The notes under the pieces are model-generated. The model did no database searches, was not told where the DNA came from, and saw only the letters and a list, made by a program, of their open reading frames with translations. Source: Christensenella sp. UBA7703 (GTDB taxonomy: Bacteria > Bacillota > Clostridia > Christensenellales > CAG-138). From it: DNA of 42,313 nucleotides. The stretch is from the NCBI GenBank assembly GCA_002482505.1, contig DLGD01000031.1:1-42313 (forward strand), given 5' to 3'. Every line of letters begins with the position of its first letter. Position 1 is the stretch's first letter. This document shows, piece after piece, positions 33,146 through 41,295 of the stretch. The position numbers were made by a program, and so were the translations under genes.

Positions 33146-33573
33146 AAAAGAATACACTGCAAATAGTACTCGGCATCCTCGGCGTTGCCCTGTTTGCGCT
33201 CGGGCTCTATTTTGTCAAAACCAGCCACGCGACAGAAGGCCTCCTGCTGACGCTGCCCTATGTCTGCATCGGCATCGGCAGCGGCTTGTTCGGGCAGGGC
33301 GTGGCAACCGTGATTGAGCGCGGCGTCCTCAAGAAACACCCCGAACTCATCAAGCAAAAGGAGATCGAAGTCAACGACGAGCGAAACCAGCAAATCAGCA
33401 ACCGCGCAAAAGCAAAGGCATATGATGTGATGGTGTTCGTCTTCGGCGCGATGATGCTTGCCCTTGCGCTGATGGGTGTGGACTTAGCCGTCGTGCTGCT
33501 GGTCGTGTTTGCTTATCTGTTTGTGGTCGGCAGCGGAATCTATTATCGCGTGAAATTCGAAAAAGAGCTGTAG
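33142..33573 (+). CDS. Small integral membrane protein next to XRE regulator
   Basis: 143 residues with four likely membrane helices: about 7-26, 34-54 (GLLLTLPYVCIGIGSGLFGQG), 94-111 and 113-133. A charged stretch (KKHPELIKQKEIEVNDERNQQISNRAKAKAYD, about 63-93) lies between pairs and the NDERN motif is common in DUF2178-like proteins that travel with XRE regulators. Function not known. It ends 64 bp before a bidirectional terminator. Confidence 0.8.
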   Translation: MKKNTLQIVLGILGVALFALGLYFVKTSHATEGLLLTLPYVCIGIGSGLFGQGVATVIERGVLKKHPELIKQKEIEVNDERNQQISNRAKAKAYDVMVFVFGAMMLALALMGVDLAVVLLVVFAYLFVVGSGIYYRVKFEKEL

Positions 33574-33636
33574 GGTTAACGAGTATTTAGCTTGCTGAAC
33601 GCAGGCGCTCTCTCCCGCGCGAGAACGCAAAAACAG

Positions 33637-33673
33637 AAAGAACCCCGACTGCAACCGCGGTCGGGGGTTCTTT
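33637..33673. terminator. Bidirectional terminator between convergent genes
   Basis: AAAGAACCCCGAC pairs with GTCGGGGGTTCTTT (one bulged G) around a 10-base loop; A/T runs on both sides let it serve the membrane protein gene and the facing DUF4405 gene. Confidence 0.85.
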
Positions 33674-33686
33674 GTGTCTGCCTGAA

Positions 33687-34634
33687 TTATTCCGCAGATG
33701 TTGGTTCCGTTGGAAGTTCTTCTTTCGAAACCCTCTTTCTTTTTCCTGTCAGCTTCACAACCCCATATGTCACCGCGCCAAAGAGGGTGATGATGCTCAC
33801 GTACTGCGCAATCAGCAGCGCGGCATTTGTGGAGCCACCCTCGCCCTGACCGCGTCCTGTGCCGTCTCCGCGTCCTTGGCCGCGACCCTGCCCGTTGCCG
33901 TGCTCGCCGCCGGAGAAGCCGCTCTCGCCGTCTTGCGGCGGCTGTGCGGCGTTGTCACCCGAAAGCTCCGGCAATTCGCTGATGTCGCTTGGGTGTTCAA
34001 CGGAAGAACCATCCAGAGCGGCATCCCCGCTTGGCTGAAAATTGCCTTGCGCAAACCGCACTGCCTGCAGAGGAGCGGTGAGGAAGGAGACAAATTGCGT
34101 CGTCGTCAGGCTATATCCGCCAAACGCGACCAGCCCCGCGAGCACGACGGCAGTTGCAATCTTCGCGATCATGTTTGCGCCTTTTTTGAACACCTTGCCG
34201 AAGAGATAATCCGCATGAAGGCCCAGATGCACGCCCATGAGTATGATCGACAGGGCAGAGGCAAAATAGTGCAGTGTTTTCGCGTTGCCGGCAACACGAA
34301 TCGCAAACAGCGTCTTATTGATGAGAATGCCCGTGATGCCGACGGCTAGAAACGCAACGAGCAGCAGAGCATCAATAATATACCGCGCGCGCACCATGCC
34401 CGGCGTGTTTTTTGAAAAGAGCCTGCGCGTGGAGGCAACAATCCAACGCGCGTTCACCAGATGATGAATGACGAACAGCCCGATGAGCGCGAGCCCGCCA
34501 ATCTCGTGAAACGACAGGCTGATGATCTGTTTCTTGTACATCAGCACAAGCAGCACGAGCATGACCGCGTCCAGCACGAGCTTGAGCGTACGGGTTTGTT
34601 TCGTGCTCAGGGACTTTTTCTCTTGCATTTCCAT
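33687..34634 (-). CDS. DUF4405 membrane protein with Gly/Gln-rich linker and extra C-terminal helix
   Basis: 315 residues. The first 190 hold four membrane helices with spaced histidines (SFHEIGGLALIGLFVIHHLVN, HYFASALSIILMGVHLGLHADYL), the DUF4405 pattern, related in layout to haem-binding cytochrome b-like four-helix proteins. A hydrophilic, Pro- and then Gly/Gln/Arg-rich stretch follows (about 215-265), and a last membrane helix precedes a charged tail. The start at 34634 has AGAGGGG 8 bases upstream; Met codons further up are poorer. Role unknown; a redox or haem function is only inferred from the histidines. Confidence 0.75.
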   Translation of the reverse strand: MEMQEKKSLSTKQTRTLKLVLDAVMLVLLVLMYKKQIISLSFHEIGGLALIGLFVIHHLVNARWIVASTRRLFSKNTPGMVRARYIIDALLLVAFLAVGITGILINKTLFAIRVAGNAKTLHYFASALSIILMGVHLGLHADYLFGKVFKKGANMIAKIATAVVLAGLVAFGGYSLTTTQFVSFLTAPLQAVRFAQGNFQPSGDAALDGSSVEHPSDISELPELSGDNAAQPPQDGESGFSGGEHGNGQGRGQGRGDGTGRGQGEGGSTNAALLIAQYVSIITLFGAVTYGVVKLTGKRKRVSKEELPTEPTSAE

Positions 34635-34736
34635 TTCAATGAACCCCTCTTGTTTTTCTTTCATCAGTTTACAGGATAAAAACGGAACCCGCGCGGAACA
34701 AAAATGGCAGATTTTAGGCAAAGTTCAACAAAAAAC

Positions 34737-34772
34737 GCAAACCCGCATCAGACTTGATACGGGCTTGCGGGA
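34737..34772 (-). terminator. Terminator of the SDR/synthase operon
   Basis: On the minus strand GCAAGCCCG...TGCGGGTTTGC stem (a few mismatches) is followed by GTTTTTTG. Confidence 0.75.
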
Positions 34773-34790
34773 TAGAACACCGTGGAAGGG

Positions 34791-35579
34791 TTATTTGTAG
34801 ATCATCCCGACCAGCGCGTTTGTAAGGCTCGCGGGCAGAAGTTTGCTGAGCAGCACAAACACTTGATACTGGAACCCCACAGTGGCAAACGCCTTGGGCT
34901 TTTTTGCGTTTGCCGCGCGGAGCACCGCTCTTGCAACCAGTTCCGGCGGCATGCCGTTTTGCTCGTCATGCTCCATGACGGCGACCGCGCGGTCGATTGC
35001 CGCGCCGTATACCTCCGCGCCCGCGCAGCTCTTCCTGCGCGCCGCGGTGAAGCCCGTCTTCACATCGCCCGGCAAAATCGCGCAGGCTTTGACGCCAAAG
35101 GGCTTGACTTCGTTGCGCAGCGCGAGGGTGAGGGAGTTGGTCGCGGATTTGGTCGCGCTGTAGAACGCCTGAAACGGAATCGCAATCGGCGCCGCGACGG
35201 AGCTGATGTTCACGATGTGCCCGCTTTTTTGCGCGCGCATGTGCGGCAGCACCGCCTGAATGCAGTTAAGCGCACCGAAGAAATTGACGTTGAGCTGATC
35301 AAACGCCTCCTTCGGATCGGTGAATTCCACCGCGCCGGAAATGCCAAAGCCCGCGTTGTTGACCAGCAGGTCGATCTGCCCTTCTTGTTCGAAGATGGCT
35401 GTAATCGCGGCCTTGACCTGCTCCGGCTGGGTCACGTCCGCCGTGACATGGCGAATTTCGCCCGTGTCCGCGCCGCTTCGGCTGAGCTCATAGACCGTGA
35501 ACCCGTTTTGCGCAAGCAGGTTGGCAGTCGCTTTGCCGATTCCGCTGCTGCCGCCGGTGAGCACGCATACGCGCTTCAT
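34791..35579 (-). CDS. SDR-family short-chain dehydrogenase/reductase
   Basis: 262 residues, classical SDR: TGGSSGIGKA (8-17), LLVNNAGFG, INISS-type serine (HIVNISSVAAP) and catalytic YSATKSA, then PGDVKTGF. A hydrophobic C-terminal part (VFVLLSKLLPASLTNALVGMIYK) may touch the membrane, as in 3-ketosphinganine reductases and other lipid SDRs. The start is ATG at 35579, overlapping the stop of the upstream synthase (ATGA), so the two act together; the open frame upstream lies inside that gene. I infer reduction of the keto product of the synthase. Confidence 0.9.
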   Translation of the reverse strand: MKRVCVLTGGSSGIGKATANLLAQNGFTVYELSRSGADTGEIRHVTADVTQPEQVKAAITAIFEQEGQIDLLVNNAGFGISGAVEFTDPKEAFDQLNVNFFGALNCIQAVLPHMRAQKSGHIVNISSVAAPIAIPFQAFYSATKSATNSLTLALRNEVKPFGVKACAILPGDVKTGFTAARRKSCAGAEVYGAAIDRAVAVMEHDEQNGMPPELVARAVLRAANAKKPKAFATVGFQYQVFVLLSKLLPASLTNALVGMIYK

Positions 35580-36757
35580 TTTGCTTCCTCCGTGAGAACG
35601 CTTGCCATGATGTCCATCGCTTCGTCCAGCAGCGGCTCCTTGAGCGTTGCCATATAGCTCGTGCGGAGCAGACACTCCGTTGCGGGCGTGGCGGGCGGGA
35701 GGACGGGGTTGACATAAACGCCCGCTTCGTAGAGCATCTTTGCGATGGTCAGCGTGCGGATGGTTTCGTAGGTATAGATCGGGATAATCGGCACATCTGC
35801 GGTATATTTGTGCGGGATGCCGCGCTCGCTTAACCCAGCGCGCACATAGCGACAGATCTCCTGCAGGCGGGCGACCCGCTCCGGCTCGCGCTCCAACACC
35901 CGCAGGGCAGCCAGCGCGCAGGCGCAGCTCGCGGGGGTCATGGAGGCGGAGAAGATGAACGGACGCGAGGTATGGCGCACATATTCCGCAACCTCGAGCG
36001 TGGAGGCCATATAGCCGCCGAGGCTGGCGAGCGACTTACTGAACGTGCCCATGTAGATGTCTACCTCGTCCTCCAGGCCAAAGTGGCTCGCGGTGCCGCG
36101 TCCGCCTTTGCCGATCACGCCGAGGCCGTGCGCATCGTCCACCATGACGCGTGCGCCGAATTCTTTGGCTAGCGCGACGATCTCCGGCAGCTTTGCGATG
36201 TCTCCGCCCATGCTGAACACGCCGTCGGTGACGATGAGCTTGCCCGCCGTCTCCGGGATCTGCTCCAATGTGTGGCGCAGGTGTTCCATGTCTGCATGGC
36301 GATAGCGCACCATCGTGCCAAACGAAAGCTTGCAGCCGTCATAGATACTCGCGTGGTTTTCCTTGTCGCAGATAACATAGTCGCCTTTGCCGACGATTGC
36401 GCTGATGATGCCGAGGTTGCTCTGAAACCCGGTGGAGAAGGTCACGACCGCCTCTTTGTTGAGGAAGCGCGCGAGTTCCTGCTCGATCTCCAGATGCATC
36501 CTAAGCGTGCCGTTGAGAAAGCGGCTGCCGGAGCAGCCGGAGCCGTATTGTTCCATGGCGTGGATGCCCGCAGCGACGACTTCGGGATGCGTGGTCAGCC
36601 CCAGATAGTTGTTGGAACCGAGCATGATGCGGCGTTTGCCTTCCATCATGACCTCGACATCCTGCCGCGACTCCAGCGCGTGAAAATACGGATAGATGCC
36701 CGCCTCGCGGGTTTCCTTGACTGCGGTCAAGCGGCCGCACTTTTCAAACAGATCCAT
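35576..36757 (-). CDS. Alpha-oxoamine synthase, serine palmitoyltransferase/Kbl-like (PLP)
   Basis: 393 residues, fold type I PLP enzyme that joins an amino acid to an acyl-CoA with loss of CO2. Visible: MLGSNNYLGLTTHPEV (45-60), GSGCSGSRFLNGTL (72-85), NHAS (His135), DDAHGLGV (Asp207, His210) and GTFSKSLASLGGY with PLP Lys241. The QDVEVMMEGKRRIMLGSNNYLG stretch and the G-C-S-GSRFLNGT form recall Bacteroides-type serine palmitoyltransferases as much as glycine C-acetyltransferase. Threonine dehydrogenase, the usual partner of Kbl, is absent; an SDR follows instead. Possible products: a 3-keto long-chain base, 2-amino-3-ketobutyrate, or an aminoketone. GGGGGT lies 5 bases before ATG. Confidence 0.85.
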   Translation of the reverse strand: MDLFEKCGRLTAVKETREAGIYPYFHALESRQDVEVMMEGKRRIMLGSNNYLGLTTHPEVVAAGIHAMEQYGSGCSGSRFLNGTLRMHLEIEQELARFLNKEAVVTFSTGFQSNLGIISAIVGKGDYVICDKENHASIYDGCKLSFGTMVRYRHADMEHLRHTLEQIPETAGKLIVTDGVFSMGGDIAKLPEIVALAKEFGARVMVDDAHGLGVIGKGGRGTASHFGLEDEVDIYMGTFSKSLASLGGYMASTLEVAEYVRHTSRPFIFSASMTPASCACALAALRVLEREPERVARLQEICRYVRAGLSERGIPHKYTADVPIIPIYTYETIRTLTIAKMLYEAGVYVNPVLPPATPATECLLRTSYMATLKEPLLDEAMDIMASVLTEEAK

Positions 36758-36859
36758 TCTTTACCCCCAAATATCGATTTTTGACACATACTCCGCCGCG
36801 CATACCCCCCGGCTGGCGGCAAGAGCGGGATGAAACCAAACTTTGTAAAAAAGCCGCCG

Positions 36860-37303
36860 TCACGCCTGCGTGGCGAGATGACGGTTGAGCTTGCCGAATA
36901 GACGGGCGAGGAGCTGCACCTCTTGCTCGGTAAAGGAACTGAGCGCGGATGTGACCGCGCTTTTCATATCCGGCAGTTGCCGTCCGTAATAATCGAGAAA
37001 TTTTTTGGTGACATGCAGGTGTGCTTCTCTGTGATCATCGTCGCTATTCACGCGTTCCAGATACCCTTTTGTGACGAGGGAGTTTACCTTGTAGGAGGCG
37101 TTGGGCTGCGAGATGCCGAGGAAGTCCGCAAACTCGCCGATGGTCGGGCGATCCAGCAGATAGATGACCTCCGCGGAAAACGCCTCGGTCGCGCTCAGGC
37201 TGCCCGCTTTTTCGCGGAGCTGGCCAAAGAGATTGCGGTAATGCGAGAGCCGTAGGTTTTTGTACAGATCCGATACCGCCTCGACTATGCCGAAATGGGC
37301 CAC
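36860..37303 (-). CDS. MarR-family transcriptional regulator
   Basis: 147 residues. The winged helix reads TIGEFADFLGISQPNASYKVNSLVTKGYLERVNSDDDHREAHLHVT, the MarR pattern with the DxRx wing (DDDHRE). Helical ends form the dimer. I chose GTG 37303, which has AGGAAG 8 bases upstream; ATG 37309 overlaps that site and a further GTG at 37354 is also open. A promoter and 16-bp dyad lie just upstream. It stands 103 bp before the synthase/SDR pair on the same strand and may control it. Confidence 0.88.
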   Translation of the reverse strand: MAHFGIVEAVSDLYKNLRLSHYRNLFGQLREKAGSLSATEAFSAEVIYLLDRPTIGEFADFLGISQPNASYKVNSLVTKGYLERVNSDDDHREAHLHVTKKFLDYYGRQLPDMKSAVTSALSSFTEQEVQLLARLFGKLNRHLATQA

Positions 37304-37366
37304 AAACATCACTTCCTGTTCGTGATTTTCTATTCCAAACGGCCGAGTGCACAAAAAACACCCGCC

Positions 37367-37422
37367 TGCTAGAATACATAAATATTTTTATGTATTCTAG
37401 CATTCGGGTGCGCATCTGTCAA
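37367..37422 (-). promoter_or_regulatory. MarR promoter with 16-bp inverted-repeat operator
   Basis: Minus strand TTGACA (37422-37417), 17-base spacer, TAGAAT (37399-37394). Perfect 16-bp arms (37367-37382 and 37387-37402, 4-base centre) cover the -10 box, and CACCCG/CGGGTG pairs extend the dyad outward. Binding there would block RNA polymerase, so autorepression is likely. Confidence 0.8.
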
Positions 37423-37489
37423 TAGAAGTTGAACGCAGTGTCCAAAATTTACCGCGATTTTACGCGATTTTGGTTTGAAATGCGTTGTT

Positions 37490-38041
37490 TTAGTCCGTAA
37501 TCGTCTCCGGCTCACCAATTTCTTCGCCAAAGGTTTCAACACGGATGGTCTTCACTTTTTGTTCCACGATGGGTTTGCTGTGCACGCCGGTGACGCAGGA
37601 AGCAATCGCGTCCACCGCGTCCATTCCCTCAATTACCATGCCAAAGGCGGCGTAGTCTTTATCCAGATATTTCGAGTCCGCGTGGAGAATGAAGAACTGG
37701 CTGCCTGCGGAATCGTAAGCCGCCGGCGGGTTATAGGGGTTGCCCTGGCGCGCCATGCTGACCACGCCGCGCTCATGGGAGAGGTGATTCGGGTGTTTGT
37801 TGTTGGAAAACTCACCCTTGATGTGGTAGCCGGGGCCGCCGGTTCCGGTTCCGGTCGGGTCGCCGCCCTGAATGACGAAATTCTTCACCACGCGGTGGAA
37901 GATGGTGCCGTCATAAAAGCCTTTGTTGGCGAGCGCGATAAAGTTCTTTACCGTATTGGGTGCGATATCGTAATACAGCTCCATTTTGATGATGCTGCCG
38001 GTCTGCATTTCGATGGTGGCTACGGGTACTTTGGTGATCAC
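37490..38041 (-). CDS. Peptidyl-prolyl cis-trans isomerase, cyclophilin type
   Basis: 183 residues, no signal peptide, cytoplasmic. Cyclophilin core: ELYYDIAPNTVKNFIALANKGFYDGTIFHRVVKNFVIQGGDPTGTGTGGPGYHIKGEF with active-site Arg in FHRV, then SMARQGNPYNPPAAYDSAGSQFFI (the family's M-A-R...GSQFFI) and YAAFGMVIEGMDAV. Catalyses proline isomerisation in protein folding. The start is GTG 38041 with CGGAGG 8 bases upstream. Single gene, divergent from the aldo/keto reductase. Confidence 0.95.
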   Translation of the reverse strand: MITKVPVATIEMQTGSIIKMELYYDIAPNTVKNFIALANKGFYDGTIFHRVVKNFVIQGGDPTGTGTGGPGYHIKGEFSNNKHPNHLSHERGVVSMARQGNPYNPPAAYDSAGSQFFILHADSKYLDKDYAAFGMVIEGMDAVDAIASCVTGVHSKPIVEQKVKTIRVETFGEEIGEPETITD

Positions 38042-38286
38042 TGTTTGTCCTCCGAAATTTTCTCAATTGATCTGCGGTTTTTGCCGCCGATGCTCCTCAT
38101 TTTCCGGCATTTGCGCGAAAAAGTCAATGAACGTTTTCTTATTTAATTATGAACGTTTTGCCGCAAGCGGCACAGGCACAATCGCTTGCCCGGTTTTGGA
38201 ATCGCTCCGTGATGTGTTACAATAGGCTTATTGAAAACCATTGGCATCACAGCGCGCAAAAACATCACTTATGGGAGGACTTCACC

Positions 38287-39288
38287 ATGCCGTATCTCGC
38301 AGATGAAACACGTTATCAGGACATGGTCTATCGAACCAGCGGGAAGAGCGGGCTGAAGCTTCCTCTGCTTTCGCTGGGGCTTTGGCATAACTTCGGCACA
38401 AATGACGATTATCAAAACATGAAAAACATGTGCTTTGCGGCCTTTGATCGGGGTGTGACGCACTTCGACCTCGCCAACAATTACGGTCCGCTCCCCGGCA
38501 GCGCGGAGATGAACTTCGGCCGCATTCTCCGGGAAGAGTTTGACGCCTATCGCGACGAGATGATCATCAGCACCAAGGCGGGTTATACGATGTGGCCGGG
38601 GCCTTACGGCGACTGGGGCAGCAGAAAATACATGCTCGCGAGCCTCGACCAGAGCCTCAAGCGCATGGGGCTGTCTTATGTAGACATCTTTTACCACCAC
38701 CGCATGGATAAAAACACGCCGCTGGAGGAGAGCATGCTCGCCCTCGACACGGCGGTGAAGAGCGGACGCGCGCTGTATGCCGGGCTTTCGAATTATGACA
38801 GCGCAACCGCGCGGGAAGCCGGCGCAATCCTTAAGGAGCTGCATTGCCCGTTTGTGATCAATCAGGTGCGTTATTCCATCTTTGACCGCCATATCGAAGC
38901 GGACAAACTGGAACAGACGGCAGAGGAAAGCGGCTTTGGCATCATTTGCTTTAGCCCGCTGGCACAGGGGTTATTGACCGATCGCTACCTGGGCGGAATC
39001 CCCGCCGACAGCCGGATTGGAAAAGGCGGCCCGTTCCTCAAACGCGAACAGCTGACCGACGAAAAGTTGGGACAAATCCGCGCGCTCAACGAAGTTGCAC
39101 TCTCGCGCGGGCAGAGCCTCTCCGAACTCGCGCTGAGCTGGGTTCTGCGAAGCCGGCAGGTGACCAGCGTGCTCATCGGTGCCTCGTCGCCGGAGCAAAT
39201 TGTGCAAAACCTCGGCATTCTCCAGGCACCCGCTTTCACGGCGGACGAGCTTTCCCGAATCGATGCAATCACAGGTGCGGCGCACTAA
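38287..39288 (+). CDS. Aldo/keto reductase, YghZ/Gpr-like
   Basis: 333 residues, TIM barrel NADPH-dependent reductase. FDLANNYGPLPGSAEMNFGRIL holds the catalytic Asp/Tyr; STKAGYTMWPGPYGDWGSRKYMLASLDQSLKRMGLSYVDIFYHHRMD contains the Lys and His of the tetrad; near the end VLIGASSPEQIVQN binds the cofactor. The NNYGPxPGSAE form is that of E. coli YghZ (L-glyceraldehyde-3-phosphate reductase) and Kv-beta-like proteins. True physiological substrate unknown; detoxification of small aldehydes is typical. The start at 38287 has GGGAGGA 8 bases upstream; 46 codons of open frame before it are left out. A WYL regulator follows 27 bp later. Confidence 0.93.
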   Translation: MPYLADETRYQDMVYRTSGKSGLKLPLLSLGLWHNFGTNDDYQNMKNMCFAAFDRGVTHFDLANNYGPLPGSAEMNFGRILREEFDAYRDEMIISTKAGYTMWPGPYGDWGSRKYMLASLDQSLKRMGLSYVDIFYHHRMDKNTPLEESMLALDTAVKSGRALYAGLSNYDSATAREAGAILKELHCPFVINQVRYSIFDRHIEADKLEQTAEESGFGIICFSPLAQGLLTDRYLGGIPADSRIGKGGPFLKREQLTDEKLGQIRALNEVALSRGQSLSELALSWVLRSRQVTSVLIGASSPEQIVQNLGILQAPAFTADELSRIDAITGAAH

Positions 39289-39315
39289 GCCGTACAGTCC
39301 GGAGGCTGAGGAACC

Positions 39316-40290
39316 ATGTCGGATGCACGCGCGCGGTTGCTTTTGCTGCGCGCTTACTTGCTCGAGCACACCGATGAGCGGCACAGCGTAACGGCGCGGG
39401 AGATCATCGCTTATCTGGAGCTCTCCGGGTATACGGCGGATCGCCGCGCGGTGTATGCGGATATTGCGCTGTTGCGCGAAAGCGGGCTGGATATCCGCGT
39501 CCGGCGGCGCAAGGCAAACGAATACTACGTTCATACCCGCTTGTTTGAACGAACGGAACTCAGGCTGCTTGCGGACATGATTCGCGCAAGCCGTGTGCTC
39601 TCGCGGGAGCATTCGGAGACGATGATCGAAAAGCTCTCCTCGCTGGGCAGCCGGTTTGACGCGGCGTGGCTGCGACGTCTGGGTGGGGCGAACCCGCACA
39701 AGGCGGAAGATGAGCGTGCGTTTTTCAACGTTGCCCAAATCCTCGCGGCGCAGGAGCAGGGCAAGAAGCTCTCGTTTGTCTATTGTCAGTTCGTAGCAAA
39801 AAAAGCGCTCTTCCCGCGGCGCGGAGGGGAGCGGTATATCGTCAGCCCGTGTCTTTTGATCTATGCGGAGGATCATTATTATCTGATTGCGGATCATCCG
39901 TCGCACGAGGGGCTCGCGCATTACCGCCTCGATAAGATGGAGGATGTGCGCGCGCTGGAAGAGCCGGCGGCTCCGCCGGATCTCTCCTTTGACGCGGCGG
40001 AATATGCAAAGACCGTGTTTTCGATGGCGCCTGCGCGGCAACGCTGGGTGCACCTTTCGTTTGAGCGGTCGCTGTTCGGCGCGATGCTGGATCGCTTTGG
40101 CGCGGATGTGCCCGTGGACTTGCTGGATGAGGAGACGTTTTCTCTCTTTGCGCCCGTGCGCGTGTCCCCGCCGTTCTTCGGCTGGGTGTTTCAGTTTGGC
40201 GGTCGGGTGAGAATTCTCGCGCCGGAAGATGTGCGCGAACAGATGCTTTTGATGCTGGAGGCGGCCCGGCGGTCGGAAAAAGAGCGCTGA
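39316..40290 (+). CDS. WYL-domain transcriptional regulator
   Basis: 324 residues. N-terminal DeoR/HTH_11-like winged helix (about 1-75: RLLLLRAYLLEHTDERHSVTAREIIAYLELSGYTADRRAVYADIALLRESGLDI), a central WYL region (about 140-215: KKLSFVYCQFVAK..RRGGERYIVSPCLLIYAEDHYYLIADHPSHEGLAHYRLDKM) and a C-terminal WCX extension. WYL domains sense nucleic acids or small ligands. Possibly co-transcribed with the aldo/keto reductase (27 bp apart, CGGAGG before the start). Ligand and targets unknown. Confidence 0.9.
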   Translation: MSDARARLLLLRAYLLEHTDERHSVTAREIIAYLELSGYTADRRAVYADIALLRESGLDIRVRRRKANEYYVHTRLFERTELRLLADMIRASRVLSREHSETMIEKLSSLGSRFDAAWLRRLGGANPHKAEDERAFFNVAQILAAQEQGKKLSFVYCQFVAKKALFPRRGGERYIVSPCLLIYAEDHYYLIADHPSHEGLAHYRLDKMEDVRALEEPAAPPDLSFDAAEYAKTVFSMAPARQRWVHLSFERSLFGAMLDRFGADVPVDLLDEETFSLFAPVRVSPPFFGWVFQFGGRVRILAPEDVREQMLLMLEAARRSEKER

Positions 40291-40363
40291 GCAACCGGCG
40301 CAAACAAGAAAAATCATACGCGGCAAAACCAACCGCCGCAGGCAATACCGGAGGAAGAACACA

Positions 40364-40825
40364 TTGTTTCATATCGTACTCGTGGAACCCGAAATCCCGC
40401 AGAACACCGGAAATATTGCGCGTACCTGCGCGGTGACGGGGGCAAAGCTGCACCTTGTGCGCCCGCTGGGATTTTCGGTGGAGGATAAACAGCTCAAACG
40501 CGCGGGGCTGGACTATTGGCACGAGCTGGATATCACCTATCACGACAGCTTTGCTGAGTTGGAGGCGGTCTATCCCGCGGCACGGTTCTTTCTGCTTTCC
40601 ACGCATGCAACGCGAAGCTATGCAGAGGTGGAGTATCGCGACGGGGACTTCCTAGTCTTTGGCAAGGAGACAGCGGGGCTTGGGCAGGAGTTGCTTTCGC
40701 GCAGGAGCGGGGACGCGGTGCGCATTCCCATGCGAGAAGGCCTGCGCTCGCTGAACCTGAGCAACAGCGCGGCAATCGTACTCTACGAGGCGTTGCGACA
40801 AAACGGCTTTCCGCAGATGCGGTAG
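40364..40825 (+). CDS. trmL: tRNA (cytidine/uridine-34 2'-O)-methyltransferase TrmL
   Basis: 153 residues, SPOUT-class knotted methyltransferase that modifies the wobble base of certain leucine tRNAs. Family pieces: VEPEIPQNTGNIARTCAVTGAKLHLVRPLGF (7-37), DYWHELD, LVFGKETAGLGQELL and the knot sequence RIPMREGLRSLNLSNSAAIVLYEALRQ. Normal length. The start is TTG 40364, 11 bases after GGAGGAA. Stand-alone gene after the WYL regulator. Confidence 0.95.
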   Translation: MFHIVLVEPEIPQNTGNIARTCAVTGAKLHLVRPLGFSVEDKQLKRAGLDYWHELDITYHDSFAELEAVYPAARFFLLSTHATRSYAEVEYRDGDFLVFGKETAGLGQELLSRRSGDAVRIPMREGLRSLNLSNSAAIVLYEALRQNGFPQMR

Positions 40826-40880
40826 TGCCAACATGCGGCGCTCTTATAGCAAAAATCGCGCGATCACAGGAAAATAGGGC

Positions 40881-40909
40881 TTGCATCGTTCCAGGTCGCG
40901 TGGTAATAT
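40881..40909 (+). promoter_or_regulatory. Promoter of rpmB
   Basis: TTGCAT (40881-40886), 17-base spacer, TAATAT (40904-40909), 39 bases before the start codon. Confidence 0.7.
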
Positions 40910-40948
40910 AGTTCTGTTCGATTTTTATCAAGGAGGTGGACTACTCGC

Positions 40949-41140
40949 ATGGGTAAGTACTGTGAAGTCTGCAACAAGGGTGTCATGTCCGGCAATCTGG
41001 TCAGCCACTCCAACCGCAAGACCAAGCGCGGCTGGGCGCCGAACATTCAGGGTGTGCATGTTGTCGTTGACGGGAGACCGGCAAAGATGAACGTTTGCAC
41101 ACGGTGCCTCCGTTCCGGCAAGGTTAGCCGCGGCAACTAA
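40949..41140 (+). CDS. rpmB: 50S ribosomal protein L28
   Basis: 63 residues, complete. CEVCNKG (Cys5, Cys8) and CTRCLRSGKV (CxxC near the C-terminus) make the zinc-binding, short form of L28 usual in Bacillota and Actinobacteria; HSNRKTKRGWAPNIQ is the rRNA-binding middle. AAGGAGGT, a full ribosome binding site, precedes the ATG. Monocistronic between its promoter and a terminator-like region. Confidence 0.98.
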   Translation: MGKYCEVCNKGVMSGNLVSHSNRKTKRGWAPNIQGVHVVVDGRPAKMNVCTRCLRSGKVSRGN

Positions 41141-41233
41141 GCCAATACTTTACAACAAAAGGAAATCGCCTCTTTTGTTTCGGCATGTCCGATCAAAAGG
41201 GGTTTTTCTTGTTTCAAAATGAATTTTGAGACA

Positions 41234-41275
41234 AAAACGCTCTTCTCCGGATTTCTCTCCGGAGAAGAGCGTTTT
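41234..41275. terminator. Strong bidirectional terminator
   Basis: Perfect 18-bp arms (41234-41251, 41258-41275) with six-base loop; AAAA/TTTT at the ends. Serves rpmB and the facing DUF2812 gene. Confidence 0.9.
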
Positions 41276-41295
41276 GCTTGAACGCAAAAGAAGCA

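Noticed and set aside
33672..34349. 225-codon open frame on the plus strand
   Set aside because: Antisense to the Gly-rich part of the DUF4405 gene; that low-complexity stretch keeps the other strand open.
34782..35657. 291-codon open frame on the plus strand
   Set aside because: Antisense to the SDR gene; no start signal or domain.
35576..36757. Simple call of glycine C-acetyltransferase (kbl)
   Set aside because: Family signatures fit, but the usual threonine dehydrogenase partner is missing and an SDR is coupled instead, so the symbol was not assigned.
38971..40362. 463-codon open frame on the minus strand
   Set aside because: Opposite the aldo/keto reductase and WYL genes, both of which have clear domains; composition is that of an antisense shadow.
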